From contig CAYMOV010000002.1 in the NCBI GenBank assembly GCA_964392085.1, forward strand, positions 31,692 through 95,691: DNA of 64,000 nucleotides, read 5' to 3'. The stretch comes from CAYMOV01 sp964392085. GTDB taxonomy: Bacteria; Oederibacteriota; Muellerivitia; Muellerivitales; Muellerivitaceae. Of the stretch, positions 60,563-64,000 are shown in pieces (position 1 is the stretch's first letter; each line of letters opens with the position of its first letter). Made by a program: the position numbers and the translations under genes. The notes beneath the pieces are model-generated. The model did no database searches, was not told the origin of the DNA, and saw nothing but the letters and a program-made list of their open reading frames with translations.

Positions 60563-61558
60563 TTATCTTTTCGAAAGTCTCTTGAGGAGCCAGGCTTCCA
60601 GGGCCTGGGTCTGCCCGTTCTTCCCCAGCCGCCCGGTGACGGTGGCGGCCTGCAGTTCCACCAATTCCCGCACCATCCCCTTGAGTTCCTCGGGCCGGTA
60701 GTTGGAGGCCTGTTCCCAGAGGTTCTTGAGGCGGAAGGGGTGGAGCCCCAGTTCCTGGGCGGCCGTCGGTTGGCTCATGCCCCGCGCCTTGGCCAGCGCC
60801 ACGACGAAAAGCTCCCGGCAGCGTTGGTAGAGGACGGAGGCCGCGCCCCGTTCCTCACCCTCGGCCTTCCCCAAGAGCGACAAGGCCAGGGGGGCGTTGC
60901 GCTTCCCCACGGCGTCCATCAGCTCGTAGATCTCGGGCTCGGAACCCGGCAGGGGAACCGAGGCCAGGTCACGCGAGTCGATGGATTTCCGGGGCGACAC
61001 CGCCGCCTCCAGGATGTCCAGGGCCTGGCGGACGCGTGTGACGTCGATGCCCGTCTGGGCCAATAGTTCCTGCGCCGTTTCGCGGCCGATCCGGAGCCCG
61101 CGCTCGGCTGCGCGCTGGGTCACCCATTCCGCGGCCTTCCACGGGGCCAGGGCCGAGCACTCGATGGTCCAGCCGGCCCTCTTCAGGGCGGCGCCCGCCT
61201 TCGAGTCCTTGCGGCCCCCGGTGGTGAGGAGCACCAGGTGATGGCCCTCCACGGGGTCGTCCAGGTACTCAGCCAGGGCCTGGGCGGGTTCCCCGGTCAG
61301 GGCTTTCTGGGCGTTGAGGAATACCAACATCTTCGATTCCCGGAAGAGCGAAGGGGTCCCGGCGTCGGCCAGGGCCGCCACCATTTCGGTCGGGTTGCCG
61401 TCGTAGAAACGGACCTGCCCGTCGGGGTGGAGTTTCCGGAAGGACGCCTTAAGGCGCGACAGCCCCTCGGCCTTGATGTCCTCGGCGTCGCCCGTGAAGA
61501 GGACGACCGGGGGCAAGGGGTCCTTCGCGACGCGGGTCATGAACTCGTCAAGGTACAA
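60563..61558 (-). CDS. holA: DNA polymerase III subunit delta
   Basis: Clamp-loader subunit that opens the beta clamp. 331 residues with the HolA/YqeN layout: PVVLFTGDAEDIKAEGLSRL at the N-terminus, a GTPSLFRESKMLVFLNAQK strand, and the C-terminal collar domain with AQELGLHPFRLKNLWEQ. Low conservation is usual for the family. It overlaps the upstream exported-protein gene by 11 bases. Confidence 0.93.
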   Translation of the reverse strand: MYLDEFMTRVAKDPLPPVVLFTGDAEDIKAEGLSRLKASFRKLHPDGQVRFYDGNPTEMVAALADAGTPSLFRESKMLVFLNAQKALTGEPAQALAEYLDDPVEGHHLVLLTTGGRKDSKAGAALKRAGWTIECSALAPWKAAEWVTQRAAERGLRIGRETAQELLAQTGIDVTRVRQALDILEAAVSPRKSIDSRDLASVPLPGSEPEIYELMDAVGKRNAPLALSLLGKAEGEERGAASVLYQRCRELFVVALAKARGMSQPTAAQELGLHPFRLKNLWEQASNYRPEELKGMVRELVELQAATVTGRLGKNGQTQALEAWLLKRLSKR

Positions 61559-62300
61559 GGTTTTCCGTCCCCATCTTTTTACGCATCAAGGGCGCCGTGG
61601 AGACGGGCGTGGACATGAGGAGGGCCGGCGGCAGGACCGCGCTGGCGGCCGATTGGCCGCTGGTGCCGGTGTTGGGCATCGGCGTGGCGATGGGGGCGAC
61701 GCTCTTGTCGGCCTCGCGGACGTAGAAGAAGGTCACCCCGCTCAATTGGCCGTCCACGATCAGGTGGACCGTGTAGAGGCCCATGTCGCGAGGGAGACCA
61801 TCCTGCTTGGCCTCGCTGTTGGGTTTGGACATGCCCAACTTGGAGGTGGCCAGGAACCATTGGTAGTTCTCCCCCACGATGGTCAGGAGCCGGTCGGTGA
61901 ACCCGACCCGGAACTCATAGTCCTGCTTGGCGATCCGGTTTCCCGTCGGGTTGTACCATTCCACCGAGGCCGTGTGGATGCGCGTGGTGGGCTTCATGAG
62001 GAAGTAGGCGTAGTAATCGATCTCCTGGTGCTGGTTGAGGTAGAAATAATTCACGCAATCGGCCGGGTAATTGTTGACGATCTTGGTGCAGGTGGTGAGG
62101 TGGCAGAGGACGACCCCGTTGCCGCCCGGTTGGGTCGCGGTGAGGTTCCCGGCTTCCTCGGGACTGTCGGGCACCCCATGGGCGACACCGCTGACGGGGG
62201 CGTTCTCCGGCACGCCGCCCGTGACCCATTGGATCTCGGCTTTCACCGGGAAGGCGGCCATGGCGCCCAGGCACATCAGGATGGGGATGATCCGCTTCAT
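61548..62300 (-). CDS. Exported hypothetical protein
   Basis: 250 residues from the ATG at 62300, which has GGAGG eight bases upstream. Signal peptide MKRIIPILMCLGAMAAFPVKA. The mature part (about 22-200) is strand-rich (NYFYLNQHQEIDYYAYFLMK, RIHTASVEWYNPTGNRIAK, LYTVHLIVDGQLSGVTFFYV), like an Ig or carbohydrate-binding fold; two Cys (VLCHLTTCTK) might pair. A Ser/Ala/Pro-rich tail follows. I do not recognise a family. It lies between lptE and holA and overlaps holA. Confidence 0.65.
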   Translation of the reverse strand: MKRIIPILMCLGAMAAFPVKAEIQWVTGGVPENAPVSGVAHGVPDSPEEAGNLTATQPGGNGVVLCHLTTCTKIVNNYPADCVNYFYLNQHQEIDYYAYFLMKPTTRIHTASVEWYNPTGNRIAKQDYEFRVGFTDRLLTIVGENYQWFLATSKLGMSKPNSEAKQDGLPRDMGLYTVHLIVDGQLSGVTFFYVREADKSVAPIATPMPNTGTSGQSAASAVLPPALLMSTPVSTAPLMRKKMGTENLVP

Positions 62301-62336
62301 GTCAGCCTCCTCAGGATTAAAGCGCCCCTCACCTAA

Positions 62337-62410
62337 CCTCTCCCCGAGGGGAGAGGGAGTCAATTGGGCCGGTGAGCGGCCTCACACCCTCTCCCGTGAG
62401 GGGAGAGGGT
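62337..62410. repeat. Two CCTCTCCCC-type palindromes
   Basis: CCTCTCCCC-GA-GGGGAGAGG (62337-62356) and ACCCTCTCCC-GTGAG-GGGAGAGGGT (62386-62410) form two neighbouring hairpins between lptE and the exported-protein gene. Such CCCTCTCCC palindromes are repeated across many bacterial genomes. Confidence 0.8.
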
Positions 62411-62436
62411 GAAATTTGGTTTTATCTTTCGGAGGA

Positions 62437-62943
62437 TTAATTCCCCTCGATGGTGCGGCGGACGATGGAAAGCCCCAGGTCCTGCGCCAGCTGTTCGCGG
62501 GCCTGGTCCTCGGTCATGGAAACGGCCCCCGGAAAATCCGCGGTATAGTAAAGCACCGTTTGGGCCAGGTTGGTCTCCTCGAAGAGCGCCCGTTGGTCCA
62601 CCTGGTCGACCGCGGTCAGGTTGTACACGACGGTTAAGCGGTACTGCTTGGGTCGGTTCGTGGTGGGGTCCACCAAGATCACATCGTCGTTGTATTGGCG
62701 GATCTCCGCCTTGATGAGGAGGTCGGCGGAATCCTCGGAGACCACGGAAAGTCGGCCGTCCTGTTGGAACTGCCGGATGGTCTGGTTGGTCAGGAGCGAC
62801 TCCAGGCCGTAATTGGTGGTCCGGTTCCCGAAGGTGGCCACCGCGACTGTCTTCAGGTGGGGCGGTAAAATCACCACCGCCGGCCGGCACCCAGTCAGAA
62901 CGACCAAACAGACGATGGCCAGGAATGTTCTCGATTTGCTCAC
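62437..62943 (-). CDS. lptE: LptE-family LPS-assembly lipoprotein
   Basis: Would plug the LptD barrel in lipopolysaccharide insertion. 168 residues from a GTG at 62943 with AGGCGGCG upstream. Lipobox VLTGC (Cys18). The sequence then follows the family pattern seen in delta-proteobacterial and related LptE proteins: VAVATFGNRTTNYGLESLLT, QFQQDGRLSVV, AEIRQYNDDVI and YRLTVVYNL. The neighbours leuS upstream and holA downstream are the classic lptE context. The frame runs on to 63276 inside leuS, but without a lipoprotein signal. Confidence 0.85.
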   Translation of the reverse strand: MSKSRTFLAIVCLVVLTGCRPAVVILPPHLKTVAVATFGNRTTNYGLESLLTNQTIRQFQQDGRLSVVSEDSADLLIKAEIRQYNDDVILVDPTTNRPKQYRLTVVYNLTAVDQVDQRALFEETNLAQTVLYYTADFPGAVSMTEDQAREQLAQDLGLSIVRRTIEGN

Positions 62944-62975
62944 TTGACGCCGCCTATCTTTAATTGCCTGTTGCT

Positions 62976-63003
62976 TGGCCACCCGCCAACCGCTATCCGC
63001 GGC
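62976..63003. repeat. CGCCAACCGCTATCCGC intergenic repeat
   Basis: Matches the right arm of the repeat at 1121-1200 (CGCCATCCGCTATCCGC) at all but one base over 17. Confidence 0.6.
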
Positions 63004-63005
63004 AT

Positions 63006-64000
63006 TTAGGGCTTGACCACGAAGTTGGCCAACTTGTCCTGGACCCAGACGACCTTCACGATTTTGGACGGATCCAGGTGGGGGCGCAAGGCCTCCTGCG
63101 CGGCCGCTTCCCGCCGGAGGCCCGCCTCGTCCAGTCCCGCCGGGACGTTGAACCGGCCCCGGATCTTCCCGTTGACCTGTACCACGATCTCCACGACGTC
63201 GGCCTTGAGCCAGGCGCTTTCCGCCTCGGGCCAGCCGGATTCCATCAGGCTTTTCGGGTGGCCCAGGAGGGACCACATTTCCTCGGCCATGTGGGGCGCG
63301 AAGGGACCTAAAAGCCTCGTCAGGTTCTCAACGGCCTCCCGGAGCACCGAAATCCGGGAATCGGGATGGTCCTTGTACTCGTTCAACAGGTTCAGGAGTT
63401 CCATCATGGAGCTGATGGCGGTGTTGAACTTGAAACCGCCGGTCATGTCCTGGGTGACCTTGAGGATGGTGCCGTGCACCTTCCGGCGCACTTCCTTGTC
63501 CTTGTCCGTCTTGGCGTCGGGCGTCCCGGATTCGGCGAATCCCGGTCGGCTCAAGGTTTCCTGGAAGAGGCGCCAGACCCGGTTCAGGAAGCGGAAGGCG
63601 CCTTCCACCGACCGGTCGTCCCACTCGGCGTCCCGCTCGGGGGGGCCGATGAAGAGGGTATAGAGCCGGAAGGTGTCGGCGCCGTATTTGGCGATCAATT
63701 CGTCGGGCTGGACGGAATTGCCCTTACTCTTGGACATTTTCACGCCGCCCTTGGTGATCATGCCTTGGGTGAAGAGGCGGGTGAAGGGCTCGTCGAAATT
63801 CAGGAATCCCTGGTCCTTCAGGACCTTGGTGATGAAACGGGAGTAAAGCAAGTGCAGGATCGCGTGCTCCACTCCCCCGATGTATTGGTCCACGGGCAGC
63901 CACTGGTTGACCAGGGCCGGGTCGAAGGCCCGCTCGGAGTCCTTGGGGCAGACATAGCGGAGGTAGTACCAGCTCGAGTCCACGAAGGTGTCCATGGTGT
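63006..64000 (-). CDS. leuS: Leucyl-tRNA synthetase, C-terminal part (gene continues beyond the window)
   Basis: The last 331 residues of a class Ia synthetase. Visible are the end of the catalytic domain (DTFVDSSWYYLRY, DQYIGGVEHAILHLLYSRF), the KMSKSKGNSVQPD signature, the anticodon-binding helical domain (FLNRVWRLFQET, MMELLNLLNEYKDH, LLGPFAPHMAEEMW) and the small C-terminal domain (VEIVVQVNGKIRGRFNVP). The frame is open at the right edge and the catalytic HIGH part lies outside. First gene of the leuS-lptE-holA group. Confidence 0.97.
   Translation of the reverse strand, partial: TMDTFVDSSWYYLRYVCPKDSERAFDPALVNQWLPVDQYIGGVEHAILHLLYSRFITKVLKDQGFLNFDEPFTRLFTQGMITKGGVKMSKSKGNSVQPDELIAKYGADTFRLYTLFIGPPERDAEWDDRSVEGAFRFLNRVWRLFQETLSRPGFAESGTPDAKTDKDKEVRRKVHGTILKVTQDMTGGFKFNTAISSMMELLNLLNEYKDHPDSRISVLREAVENLTRLLGPFAPHMAEEMWSLLGHPKSLMESGWPEAESAWLKADVVEIVVQVNGKIRGRFNVPAGLDEAGLRREAAAQEALRPHLDPSKIVKVVWVQDKLANFVVKP

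Overview
This window comes from a GC-rich, diderm (Gram-negative-type) bacterium. The outer membrane is implied by genes for an LptE-type lipoprotein, a TolC-type channel, an RND pump, ExbB/ExbD/TonB with a beta-barrel partner, and several lipoboxes and barrels. The phylum cannot be fixed from the sequence alone. Exported proteins with very long Thr-Pro linkers, paired with DUF2723 glycosyltransferase-like proteins carrying TPR tails, suggest a poorly cultivated lineage (FCPU426-like candidate phyla come to mind, as a weak guess) rather than a standard proteobacterium.

Layout. 0-3.9 kb: DAHP synthase, PlsC and six-domain ribosomal protein S1, closed by a terminator. 3.9-10.1 kb: two exported Thr-Pro proteins, an SGNH-hydrolase lipoprotein and a 1514-residue surface protein with a duplicated domain. 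10.6-19.5 kb: a compact cluster of giant TPR protein, TonB-dependent-like barrel, ExbB, ExbD, TonB and a DUF2723-TPR membrane protein. 19.6-25.2 kb: a FabD-like protein that has lost its catalytic serine, a FlgD-like exported protein, then der-plsY-gpsA-IHF/HU-merR with overlapping ends. 25.4-25.8 kb: two proline tRNAs with unusual flanks. 26-31 kb: DoxX, TolC and RND permease without a periplasmic adaptor. 31.1-35.6 kb: acylphosphatase, group 2 sigma factor, apt, tRNA-Arg, a beta-helix/barrel protein and a YfgM-like TPR protein.

35.6-45.5 kb is mostly minus strand: an aminotransferase, a tyrosine recombinase, an alpha/beta hydrolase, a 2-hydroxyacid dehydrogenase, PPK2, RmuC and two hypothetical proteins. 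Around the recombinase (36.8-40.9 kb) the DNA is gene-poor and AT-richer, with four copies of a 43-bp repeat; it looks like an accessory island. 45.7-54.3 kb: a membrane protein with a TolB-like propeller, SppA, Nudix, MiaA, MutL and a second DUF2723-TPR protein. 54.3-57.8 kb: an FHA-GAF-adenylate cyclase next to a Ser/Thr kinase with an NHL propeller, which I read as one phosphorylation-to-cAMP signalling module. 57.9-64 kb: Ogt, MurJ, S20, HolA, an exported protein, LptE and the 3' part of leuS, a gene order common in diderm bacteria.

Themes: several families of short intergenic repeats; good sigma-70-type promoters at which two genes appear to be leaderless; and exported proteins sharing Thr-Pro linkers. 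The best candidates for something new are the kinase/cyclase pair, the serine-less FabD paralogue, the proline tRNA locus with repeated 3' ends, and the recombinase-associated repeat family.
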